Assembly (NCBI GenBank): GCA_008931825.1 | Contig: QXVZ01027391.1 | Coordinates: forward strand, 20,789 to 47,029 | From: Phallusia fumigata | Lineage: Eukaryota; Chordata; Ascidiacea; Phlebobranchia; Ascidiidae | Direction: 5' to 3' | Length of the DNA: 26,241 nt | Shown here: one piece after another, positions 11,489-22,434 of the stretch | Layout: each line of letters begins with the position of its first letter | Position numbering within the stretch: position 1 is the stretch's first letter | Notes under the pieces: model-generated | What the model was told of the DNA's origin: nothing | The model's input: only the letters and a program-made list of their open reading frames with translations | The model's database searches: none | Program-made: the position numbers and the translations under genes

Positions 11489-14400
11489 ATGGCAGATGCA
11501 TCTGCCCGTTCGCTGCAGTATGAATACAAGGCAAACTCCAATCTTGTTCTACAAGCCGACAGATCGTTGATTGACAGAAGACCGAGAGATGAACCGACTG
11601 GTGAAGTCCTCTCCCTTCAGGGCAAACTTGGAAGCATTCAGATGGGCGATCGTGCCCAGCGGACTAAACCACCCCAAATGGAGGAACGAAAGGCCAAACG
11701 TCGAAAAAGAGATGAAGATGAAAAAGGTCAAGGAAATTTAAGGGGACGTACCTTACTGTCTGATGGTGTTGATGAAATGGTTGGAATTGTCTACAAGCCA
11801 AAGACAAAAGAGACCAGAGAGACCTATGAAATTTTGCTGAGCTTTATTCAAGCTGCCATTGGTGATCAGCCAAGAGACATTTTGTGTGGTGCTGCTGATG
11901 AGGTGATTTCTGTGCTTAAGAATGAGAAACACCGTGATAAAGAACGTCGTAAAGAAGTTCAGTCCTTGCTTGGTACCTTGGAGGACACCAGGTACCATGT
12001 ACTGGTGAATCTGGGACGAAAAATTACTGACTTTGGAATTGACAAAGATGCTCAGACTGCAGATGACAACATTGATGAAACCTATGGAGTCAATGTGCAG
12101 TTTGAGTCAGATGAAGAAGGTGGAGAAGAGGACACATATGGGGAAGTGCGAGAAGGATCAGATGCAGAAGAGGAAGAGGAAGAAGGAGTTGAAGCTGATG
12201 CAGGGATGGTTGTATCAGGAAATCTAACCAACCAAGCTGGTGATATCAACATTACAAAGCAAAAAGATCTTCACCCCAGGGATATAGATGCCTACTGGCT
12301 GCAGAGAAATCTTAGTAAGGTTTATGATGATGCTATTGTTTCACAGAGAAAGGCTGAAGAAGTGCTTGAAATTTTAAAAACAACCACTGATGACTTGCAG
12401 TGTGAAAATCAACTTGTCTTGCTGCTTGGCTATAATCAGTTTGATTTTATCAAGGTTGTTCGCCAGCATAGGGAGATGATTTTATACTGCACACTTCTGG
12501 CAAGTGCACAAAGTGAAGCTGGACGAAACCAAATTGAAGATAAAATGAAATCTGATCCAGTGCTTGCTAACATTCTGAAGCAACTTCATGACACAGAAAA
12601 GGAAGACATTATCAAGGAAGAGCAGGAGCGAAGAGAGCGCCTCCGCAGAAGTAAAGTTGATGCAGATCTGGAGGCCACTGATGCAGATCATGTAAAGACT
12701 GATGATGCTTTTCAGCCAAGTCATAAGTCGATCGATTTAGACGACTTGGAGTTTGGACAGGGTTCTCATTTCATGGCTAACAAAAAGTGCCAACTGCCTG
12801 ATGGGTCATATCGCAAACAGTGGAAGGGGTATGAGGAAGTTCACGTCCCTGCCTTGAAGCACAAGCCATTTGATGACAAAGAAAAGCTGGTTCCTATCGA
12901 CACACTGCCTAAATTTGCACAAGCCGCCTTCTCTGGCTTTAAAACGCTTAATCGTGTGCAGAGTAAGTTGTCCAAAACATGTCTGGAAAGTGATGAAAAT
13001 GTGTTACTATGTGCTCCCACTGGTGCTGGAAAGACCAATGTTGCTTTGCTGTGCATGTTAAAGGAGATAGGAAAACACATCAACAATGACGGAACCATCA
13101 AATTGGACAGTTTTAAAATTATCTACATTGCTCCAATGAAGTCACTTGTCCAGGAAATGGTTGGAAATTTTGGAAAGCGTCTGGCTAACTATGGTATTAA
13201 AGTCTCTGAGTTAACTGGTGATCATCAGTTGTGCAAAGAAGAAATCAATGCTACCCAAGTTATTGTGTGCACACCAGAGAAATGGGATATTATTACAAGG
13301 AAAGGCGGTGAAAGAACATATACACAACTGGTGCGATTGATTATAATGGATGAGATTCACATGTTGCATGATGGCAGAGGGCCTGTTTTGGAAGCTATTG
13401 TGGCTAGAACCATTCGATCTATTGAAACAACCCAAGAGGATGTTCGTCTGGTTGGTTTGTCTGCTACTTTACCAAACTATGAAGATGTTGCCACATTTCT
13501 GCGAGTTGATCCTGCGAAAGGCCTATTTTATTTCGACAACAGTTTTAGACCTGTACCTTTGGAACAGCAGTACATTGGTATCACAGAAAAAAAGCCATTG
13601 AAGAGATTTCAAGTGATGAATGAAATTGTATATGAAAAGGTTGTGGACAATGCTGGCAAAAATCAGGTCCTTATCTTTGTGCATTCTCGGAAAGAAACTG
13701 GAAAAACAGCAAGGGCCATCAGGGATATGTGCCTTGAAAACGACACATTGGGAAACTTTCTTCGAGAGGGTTCTGCATCTACAGAGGTTTTACGCACAGA
13801 AGCTGAGCAGGTCAAGAACTTTGAGTTAAAGGATCTTCTTCCTTATGGTTTTGCTATTCATCATGCTGGAATGACTCGTGTCGACCGTACTCTAGTGGAG
13901 GATTTGTTTGCTGACAAGCATATTCAGGTATTGGTGTCTACATCTACTTTAGCATGGGGTGTCAATTTGCCAGCTCACACTGTCATCATCAAAGGCACAC
14001 AAGTATACAGTCCTGAGAAAGGAAGATGGGTTGAACTGGGTGCATTAGATGTTTTGCAGATGATGGGGCGAGCTGGTCGACCACAGTATGACACAAAAGG
14101 TGAGGGTGTTTTGATCACTGCCCATAGTGAACTTCAGTATTACCTTTCTCTTCTTAATCAACAACTGCCAGTGGAAAGTCAGATGATATCCAAGCTACCG
14201 GATGCTATCAATGCTGAAATAGTTCTAGGCAACATCCAAAGTGTAAAGGATGCTGTTACATGGCTGGGTTACACCTACCTTTACATCCGTGCATTAAGAA
14301 ATCCTTCACTGTATGGGGTGGAGTCGCTTGCAGAAGATCCACTTCTCCAGCAGAGAAGAATTGATTTAGCCCATGCTGCAGTTAGTTTGCTGGCTAAGAA

Positions 14401-17400
14401 CAACCTTGCCAAGTATGACAGGAAAACAGGTCAAATTCAAGTCACTGATCTTGGCAGAATTGCCAGTCATTATTACTGCTCAAATGAAAGCATGGCAACA
14501 TACAACCAACTGTTGAAACCTACATTGAGCGAAATTGAGCTCTTCCGAGTTTTCTCGCTTTCATCTGAATTCAAGTACATCACTGTCAGAGAAGAAGAAA
14601 AACTGGAGCTAAACAAACTACTGGAAAAAGTACCGATCCCTGTCAAAGAGAGCATTGAAGAATCCTCAGCCAAGGTTAATGTGTTGCTACAAGCCTATAT
14701 CTCACAGCTGAAGTTAGAGGGCTTTGCTTTGATGGCAGATATGGTGTATGTCACACAGAGTGCTGGCCGACTGATGAGAGCTATATATGAGATAGTGCTT
14801 TTCAGAGGGTGGGCACAACTTGCAGACAAATGCTTATCATTATGCAAAATGATCCAGTGTCGAATGTGGCAGTCCATGACACCTTTGCGCCAGTTTAAGA
14901 AGGTACCTGAAGAGGTGGTGAAAAAGATTGAAAAAAAGAATTTTCCTTGGGAGCGCTTTTATGATCTTGGACACAATGAAATCGGTGAGTTAATCAGGAT
15001 GCCCAAAATGGGAAAAACCCTTCACAAGTTGGTTCATCAATTTCCAAAGATGGAGCTCTCAGTGCATGTTCAGCCAATCACAAGGTCAACATTGAGGGTT
15101 GAATTGACCATCACACCTGATTTTCAGTGGGATGATAAAGTCCACGGTCACTCACAGGCATTTTACATCTTTGTTGAAGATGTTGACAGTGAAGTCATTC
15201 TTCACCATGAATATTTTCTGCTAAAACGCAAGTATGCTACTGATGAGCATGTGGTGAACTTTTTTGTTCCCGTTTTTGAGCCACTGCCACCCCAGTATTT
15301 CATACGAATCATCTCAGACAAATGGATTGCATCGGAAACACAACTTCCAGTTTCGTTTCGTCACTTGGTCCTGCCAGAAAAATACCCACCCCCGACAGAG
15401 CTGCTTGATTTACAACCCCTACCTGTCACTGCCTTGAGAAATCCAGAGTTTGAAGCCCTGTACGAAAACAACTTTCCATGCTTCAACCCAATTCAAACCC
15501 AAGTTTTCAATGCAATTTATAATGGTGATGAAAATGTCTTTGTTGGTGCTCCGACTGGCAGTGGTAAAACCATTTGTGCTGAGTTTGCTTTGTTCAGGGC
15601 ATTTAGCAGTGATCCAGAGGCACGCTGTGTGTATGTTACACCTGTTGAAGCAGTTGCTGAATTGACATACAAGGATTGGAGAGAAAAGTTTGAGGTTCGC
15701 CTAGGCAAACGTGTTGCACTGCTAACAGGTGAGACAAGCACTGATCTTCGTCTAATATCAAGGGCCTCAATCATTATTGCCACTTCTGAAAGATGGGATG
15801 TAATTTCACGAAGATGGAAGCAACGCCGCAATGTACATAGTGTGTCACTCTTCATTGTTGATGAAATCCATTTGATAGGAGGAGAAAGTGGCCCTGAGTT
15901 GGAGGTTGTTTGCTCTCGTATGCGTTACATTGCATCCCAACTTGAAAAGCAGATCCGTATCGTGGCACTTGGGTCCTCATTGGCAAATGCCAGAGATGTG
16001 GCTCAATGGCTTGGTTGTTCAGCAATGCATACCTTCAATTTCCATCCAAATGTTCGACCAGTTCCACTTGAACTGCACATCCAGGGCTTCAACATCACAC
16101 ACACCCAATCCAGACTGTTAAGCATGGCGAAACCTGTATTCAATGCCATCACCAAGCATTCACCCAAGCGTGCCGTAATCATTTTTGTGCCTTCAAGGAA
16201 ACAAAGCAAGTTGACAGCAGTTGATGTTCTCACATATGCAGCCGCTGATGGAAGCCCACAGAGATTCCTGCACTGCAATGAGTCTGAACTTGGAGCCTAT
16301 CTAGAGCATGTAAAGGATGCTACTCTAAAAGAAACTCTGTGCAATGGTGTAGCCTATCTGCATGATGGTACAACCCAGATTGAAAGGACTGTGGTTGAGC
16401 AACTTTTCTCGTCAGGAGCTGTACAGGTTCTTGTGGCTTCCAGGAGCCTTTGCTGGGGTCTCAACCTTGCTGCTCATCTTGTTATTGTAATGGACACCCA
16501 GCACTACAATGGAAAGATACATGCCTATGTGGACTACCCAGTTACAGATGTGCTGCAGATGATAGGAAGAGCCAACCGGCCACTTAAAGACGAGGAGGGA
16601 AAGTGTGTTGTCATGTGCCAAACTTCAAAAAAAGACTTTTTCAAGAAATTTGTCTACGAGCCATTGCCAGTGGAGTCTCACTTAGACCACTGCCTTCATG
16701 ACCATTTCAATGCTGAGATTGTGACAAAGATCATTGAAAACAAACAGGACGCAGTCGACTATCTCACCTGGACCTTCTTGTACCGACGTATGAGCCAGAA
16801 TCCAAACTATTACAACTTGCAAGGGGTGTCACATCGCCATTTGTCTGACAGTCTGTCTGAACTGGTAGAAAACACTCTTGCTGACCTGGAGCAATCCAAG
16901 TGCATATCGATTGAGGACGAAATGGACATCACCCCATTGAATTTGGCCATGATTGCTGCTTACTACTACATTAATTACACAACAATTGAGCTCTTCAGCA
17001 TGTCCCTAAATGCCAAAACCAAGATACGGGGTCTCATTGAAATTATCAGCAATGCAGCAGAATATGAAAGTATCCAGATAAGAAGACATGAAGACAACAC
17101 ATTGAAGCAACTTCTACCCAAAGTCCAATACAAGCCACAAAACATCAGGTTTACTGACCCCCACATTAAGACCAACCTACTGCTACAAGCCCATCTATCA
17201 AGACTTCAGCTTCCTGCTGAGCTCCAATCTGACACAGAGCAAATCCTTGGTAAAGCAGTTCGCCTTATTCAAGCTTGTGTGGATGTTCTTTCATCCAACG
17301 GATGGCTTTCACCTGCCTTGGCAGCTATGGAGCTTGCCCAGATGGTCACACAAGCTATGTGGAGCAGAGATTCTTACCTTAAACAGCTTCCACACTTTGG

Positions 17401-18273
17401 CTCTGACCTGATTAAGAAATGTTCTGACAAGGTGAGAGTTCTTAAGTTTACTCTGCATTTAAATGCCTAAATTAGAATCTTAGGTAAACATTTGTACCCG
17501 AAAAGTTAAGAACCCTCGTTTTACAATATGTATTCAAAAGGTATTGTCTGCATCCATGGGCCGCTTAATTTTTTTTGTGGGCAATTTCCGCTTTACAGTA
17601 AAATTACACTTTGTTTATTATCAAGTCTTACACTTTATTGTTGTATTCTGCTGAAAAACATGCCCGTACCAACGCTAGTGCAATGTACTTTTTTAGACTG
17701 TAGTGGCAAAACAAGTTTCCTATCCCTGCTTTTAACAGACCTGAAAAAAGATTGTTACTAATTTATTTATTTTTTCTTTTTCAGGAAATTGAGAGTGTTT
17801 TTGACATTCTCGAAATGGAAGATGCAGACCGAGAGGAGCTTTTACAGATGAGCGAGGCACAGATGGCTGATGTTGCTCGCTTCTGCAACAGATACCCAAA
17901 CATCGAACTGTCCTATGATGTTCAAAACCCTGACAACCTGCATGCAGGCAGCCCAGTTGTGGTCCTGGTGGCTCTGGAACGTGAAGATGAGGTTGCTGGC
18001 CCTGTCATTGCCCCCTTTTTCCCTCAGAAACGGGAGGAGGGCTGGTGGGTGGTTGTTGGTGACCCTAAAACCAACAGCTTAATCTCCATCAAGAGGTTGA
18101 CCCTTCAGCAAAAAGCTAAAGTCAAACTTGACTTTATACCGCCATCAGCTGGTTCACACTCATACACTCTCTACTTTATGAGTGATGCTTACATGGGTTG
18201 TGACCAAGAGTACAAACTCACTATCAATGTTCGAGAATCAGAGGGGGAGAGCAGTGGCAGTGATTCTGATTGA
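11489..18273 (+). CDS. SNRNP200: U5 snRNP 200-kDa helicase (Brr2), two coding exons
   Basis: Exon 1 is 11489-17431 (1981 codons). The intron is 17432-17784 (GTGAGA...TTTTTCAG, phase 0). Exon 2 is 17785-18273. The product is 2143 residues against 2136 in human, and is nearly collinear with it. Brr2 unwinds U4/U6 snRNA during spliceosome activation. The N-terminal region carries acidic stretches and the PWI-like segment ([15 protein letters not shown]). The first, active Ski2-like cassette has Walker A APTGAGKT (509-516), DEIH (621-624), SAT (658-660) and QMMGRAGRP (857-865). The second cassette has APTGSGKT (1354-1361), DEIH (1458-1461), a degenerate GSS in place of SAT, and QMIGRANRP (1690-1698). 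Each cassette is followed by a Sec63-type unit. Exon 2 encodes the final Ig-like domain, ending in an acidic SGSDSD tail. The start has a purine at -3, G at +4 and an upstream in-frame stop. Intron retention would end the protein at 17470. Confidence 0.98.
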
Positions 18274-20189
18274 TATGACTTTTGTGATAATTTTATTTGA
18301 ATGCGCACAATGGCATATTTGAAAATTTTCCCAAATGAAACTGTACAAAACGTTATGACAGACTAGAAATTTCATGAAAACTTGACCACACATTCATTCT
18401 TGAGTTTTTATGGCCACGAACTGTATGTTCATGCCATTGTGGGCATTCGTAAACTTTGTGCAGCAACAAAACTAATGTTCCAAAATGTTATCCCTGTATC
18501 TGTCTGGTTATAACTAAAAAGAACAATTTTCTAAAAGTTTGTTGTCTTAATCATAACCGTATTATGCCTTGAAGCCCCAGAGGTAAAATATCTGCAATTT
18601 AAATAGTTGTTGATTTTTGGAACAATATCACCTAACAGTACATTTAGGATAAAAAAGTTGTGCTGCAGCCACAAAAAATTGTACCCTTTTAAAAATGGTC
18701 ATTTTTGCCCCTGAAAAATGTGTTTGGTAATTTTGGTTTGGTATTAGCTTTGTATGTTATTGTAAGGCTTGAAAACAACATAAAATTGAACTTAGTTTAT
18801 TCCAAATTAACTTATTGAATGGTCAAAATTTAAATTCATGTTGTGAAATATGCCTTATTAATTCAAAATCTTTCGCTGCTTTTTCGAAATCGTTGCCCCC
18901 TTGTAACTGTTGTTGTGCCTGTTTTCTAAAGGGCTTTACAATTGCCAATTTGAGCTAACAAATAGGATTTCTTACACTTTTAGTAAAATACGATTCAGTT
19001 TTGAACAAATCATTTTGGCTTGTTTTTGACCAAAAGCAAATTCTTTGTGTCCGTTGGAACCTTGTGATTTATTTTTTTTGTTTTCAAACTCATTGCCTGT
19101 AGCGAATAGAAATGTACATAGCTGTGTTAATGTCATGGAACATTTGCAAAATTGGGTAAAGCCGAAAGGTAACATTGTCAGTTGAACAACAAGGGCTAAG
19201 TCAGATATCAAGGTAGTGGGAATTAATCTTCGAGCCAGGCGAAAAGACCAAGAATCAAAATATAGCTATAAAATTGGTTTCGCACGTCGTACCTGGCTGT
19301 TTTGGAACACCCAGGGCCAGAAAAAAGCATCCTGCGCAAAAGACTGTTATTTTACCAAAAAACAAGGTGAACAAATTTGTGGCTCCACGCATAAATATAC
19401 GGTTTAGACTGTTGCGGTTTTACGAGTGTGCCTAGGCGGACTTGCTTCCATCATAGTATACTCATAAAGGTTTGTGTTTTGCTTTGATTTCTATGGATCT
19501 TGTTTGTGCCATGTGCGCTTGTGCGTGGCTTCGTGCCTCGCTTTGCAAATGTCAAATAATAACATTTTTTTGTTGTATTGTTAGTTTGTAAGCCAAATTC
19601 GCATTGTATTGCCTATGCAGCACGAACGACGACATCATCACCTTCAGATAGGCTACAAAAATGTTTAACAAATTTCCAGTAAATGTAAATTACGACAAGA
19701 CCAATTACCGAACTTGTAGCAAGTTTTTGATTGGCCAGGCCGGGCTACCCGGTGTCAGTTTGTGTAGTGGTAAACACCGCACGGTAGTAGTAAAAACTAC
19801 GCTAGCAGTGTTTATTTTGAAAAATAGATTACTTGAAAATCAAAGTAGTATTTACCATCACTTGAAAAAATTGGCCGCTTTTACACTCTTATCCAAGCCT
19901 AACCCCCAATTACACAAACCATGAAGGCATGAACGATGAACGGATTTGTTTTTAAGTTAGGGTATCCATGCCTTATGCAATCCCATGTAGTGTTTGGCTT
20001 GGTGCTGCTACTTAATTCACACATGCCATTGCATGCTTATGCAGTATTTAGTGCAACTGGTACTGCTTAAATTACATCTGGCTTTATACAGTTCACATTT
20101 TCTCTCTTATACCTAAGTTCTCAGAGCAACATCTGGTACCATCAGTGGTAGTTGTAACTTCCCAACCAAGTTTTGTAAAACTGAGAATC
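18274..20189. other. SNRNP200 3' UTR and intergenic region up to PDCD2
   Basis: No gene is supported. Open frames at 19216-19407 (+, opens with GTG), 19661-19924 (+, ATG) and 19211-18972 (-) are short and show no recognised motifs. I see no exact AATAAA in the first several hundred bases past the SNRNP200 stop; variants such as GATAAA (near 18650) and CATAAA (near 18780) exist. The part from about 19400 to 19800 is less AT-rich and contains small inverted repeats, and may include the PDCD2 promoter or 5' UTR. Confidence 0.4.
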
Positions 20190-20413
20190 ATGGCGGATAA
20201 TTCAGTTGATCTTGGGTTTTTGGAAACACCTGAGCATCCATGGAGACTGCATCGATGTTATTTTCCAAGTAAAGTTGGAGGAAAACCAGCTTGGCTAGAT
20301 CCAAAAAATCTTCCTTGCACAGAGATGCTGGAATGTAAAAACTGCTGCAAATCAATGGTCTTTCTTTTGCAACTTTATGCTCCAGTTGATGAACATGACC
20401 ATTGCTTTCACAG
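20190..20413 (+). CDS. PDCD2: PDCD2, exon 1 (N-terminal part)
   Basis: This exon encodes residues 1-74 plus two bases of the next codon. The conserved PDCD2 N-terminus is clear: VDLGFLE, FPSKVGGKPAWLDP, C..C (ECKNC) and FLLQLYAP. PDCD2 is a cytosolic/nuclear chaperone for ribosomal protein uS5 (RPS2) in 40S subunit maturation. The start is the first ATG in this frame, in good context (ATGGCGG). The exon ends CAC AG before GCAAGT, a GC-type donor. Only this boundary keeps phase with exon 2 at 24963, restoring the HR-S-I-M-V-F-C-C junction that matches FHRCIFLFCC in the human protein. It is on the first contig, away from the rest of the gene. Confidence 0.93.
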
Positions 20414-20600
20414 GCAAGTTTTTTTAGGCATATTTTGATTGGAACACATATTGTTTTCACTCTGTTTTTTCTGTCTAACATTTGTTTGGTCAAAAAAGTT
20501 GTTTTTAAAAAAAATTAGGGACCCAATGTAATGTAAGTATTGAATATGTATCCATTTTAAAAATAGGATACAGTGTATGTGGAAAATATCATTTAAGTCA

Positions 20601-20911
20601 CAGCTGCCCAACAAGTAGCCTGAGGGCTGCAAATTATACCAGTTGTTTCTGTTGTGGGGCCTACTAATCAAAAACTTGTATAACAAGTGCTATAAAAATA
20701 ATCCTTTAAAAATTCGGTATTAATGCATACTGGTGTAACTAGTGACTCGTTACCACCTTGCGTTATTGCTAAATTATTAAAATTAAAGGTTTTATGATGT
20801 CACAATTAAAGCATTGTAAATGAACATGATTGGTATTTGATTTTGAAAAAAGCATTTGTTGGCTGTTATAATGTTCTTCATGTAAAAGTGGCCCACACCA
20901 CCAAGGGGTTG
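20601..20911. mobile_element. Possible degraded hAT-like repeat in PDCD2 intron 1
   Basis: The left side reads CAGCTGCCCAACAAGTAGCC followed by TGAGGGCTGCAAA, resembling hAT ends of the CAGGGGTGCCCAAC...GGGCCGCA type. The right side contains GTGGCCCACACCACCAAGGG, resembling the opposite end. No target-site duplication is visible, so the limits are guesses. Confidence 0.3.
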
Positions 20912-20938
20912 CAATCAGAGTCAAAAGGTATAACGTTT

Positions 20939-21030
20939 GACTCCTAGGATTACTAGGATGCGGACTCCCCAACTCTGACTCCTAGTATCACTAGGATGCG
21001 GACTCCCCAACTTTGACTCCTACTATTACT
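20939..21030. repeat. 38-bp tandem repeat, about 2.4 copies
   Basis: Units at 20939-20976 and 20977-21014 differ at only a few positions (the unit begins GACTCCTAGGATTACTAGGA). A truncated third copy begins at 21015. A related sequence in the opposite orientation (TAGGAGTTGGAGTCGG) occurs at about 21175-21190, just before the contig ends. The repeat is rich in GACTCC-type words. It lies beside the gap at 21227 and probably contributed to the assembly break. Confidence 0.85.
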
Positions 21031-21226
21031 CCAGTGTATTTAGAGGCTGAAAAAGTTGACGTTAAGTTGACTAAATAGTAAAAAACACGATAAAAAACAC
21101 TTTTCCAAATTTTTCCATTGAAAACAACATTTAGCAAAATTGCTTAGTTGTAAAAAATCTTTTTAATTTGATTTTAGGAGTTGGAGTCGGATAAAAAAAT
21201 TCAGACTTCGACTCAACAAGTAGTCC

Positions 21227-21227
21227 N
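21227..21227. other. Single-N contig junction 1
   Basis: An isolated N marks a scaffold join. Sequence to the left is PDCD2 intron 1 and repeat; sequence to the right begins abruptly inside PDCD2 exon 4 at a codon boundary, without the exon's first 62 bases or its splice acceptor. The join is therefore artificial rather than a sequenced adjacency. Confidence 0.9.
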
Positions 21228-22434
21228 GGGATAAGTGATGATACTGGGTCGGAATGCAGCAAAAGCACATTATTTTCAACAGCTGAATTAGAAGAAGCTG
21301 TTGCACAGCAAACTGAAGACAAAACATTTGCAAAATTCAAGCACAAAATAGCTAACTACCCTGACCAGGTAATTAGGGGTTTCCTTTTTGCACTTTTGAC
21401 ACAAAATGTTTGGTGAATTTAATATAAACTTGAACAGCTAGTAGTTATGGCATGGATTTGTCCTAGTAATATCATAAATCTAACAAATAATACACAATTC
21501 GTTAAAATTGTCTACTGTTATATATATTTTTATATATTGGTTCTACCCTTTAGTTTTTGACATATATCTAGAAAAATGCTAATTTGAATTTGTGGTGTGG
21601 TAACTCGTGCATTTCTGCCTGCAGTCATGCCAGAAAAATCTAAGGTAACACCCAATTTAAAAAAACAAAGTAGACATATGTATTCGTTTCAAACTGAGTT
21701 GTGGAATGGCAACATGGTGAAAGACACCCTTGTGGTTTATTCCAGTTTTCAATTTAGGTTCCAGATTTTAAGCTGTAATTATAGTTTTGAGTTTAAATAA
21801 CCATCCTTGAACTCATTCTCGTTGACATGATATTCACATATTTGTCAATTTTAAACTTCTTGTCCCTGATCGCAAAACTTTGTCTACCCCAGTTGGGGGC
21901 TTTCAGCCGAGACATAAAAAAGCTGCTTTGTAAATTTCAATTTATTGACAGGTAGTAAGGTTTAACCCAGGAGGGAAACCACTCTGGTGTTCTGCTGTTG
22001 GTCATATAAAGCTAGATGATGTACCAAACTGTCAATGTGGTGCAAAGAGAAAGTTTGAGTTTCAGGTAAAACTGCTCTAACTGCATGTTTTGTCAACCTA
22101 TAATGGTAAGAAAACCAAAAACAGTTCTTATTATTGTGTCTGAAAAAAAGTCGCAATACACATGTTACTGGGTGCATAAGTTGGTTTTATGTAAACAATG
22201 AAACCTAGGCCGTTTTGTAATTTTTATAAGCCTTGTACAGTTTAATTGACGAGGTATATATTTGCCCAGATTATGCCACAGTTGCTGTCCTATTTAAATG
22301 TGGATGCAGCCATTGATCAAGCTACCATTGATTGGGCGACGATTGCAATTTATACATGTTCTGAAAACTGCAAAACAGAGACAGATGACTGTGCTTACAT
22401 ACCATGTTTCACTTGGAGACAAAATTATTGCTGA
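21228..22434 (+). CDS. PDCD2: PDCD2, partial exon 4 plus exons 5 and 6 (C-terminal part, displaced)
   Basis: The exon 4 fragment is 21228-21368 (47 codons), exon 5 is 21952-22065 (38 codons) and exon 6 is 22270-22434 (54 codons plus TGA). Introns are GT-AG and phase 0. Together they encode the conserved PDCD2 C-terminal domain: PDQ-VVRFNPGGKPLW, NCQCGAKRKFEFQIMPQLLSYL and DWATIAIYTCSENC, ending FTWRQNYC. Cysteines in NCQCG and YTCSENC are the usual C-terminal pairs of the family. It lies upstream of exons 2-4 in this window, which cannot produce a normal mRNA. It should follow the segment at 24963-26102, with which its first 280 bases overlap. Relative to that copy, position 21252 is G instead of C, changing Gln to Glu. 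Confidence 0.93.

Noticed and set aside
19216..19924. Small frames (63 and 87 codons) between SNRNP200 and PDCD2
   Set aside because: The first opens with GTG, neither has a recognisable motif, and frames of this size occur by chance throughout the window.
18274..20189. SNRNP200-PDCD2 as a trans-spliced operon, as seen in tunicates
   Set aside because: The genes are about 1.9 kb apart, far more than the short spacers of tunicate operons, and no spliced-leader evidence can be read from genomic DNA alone.
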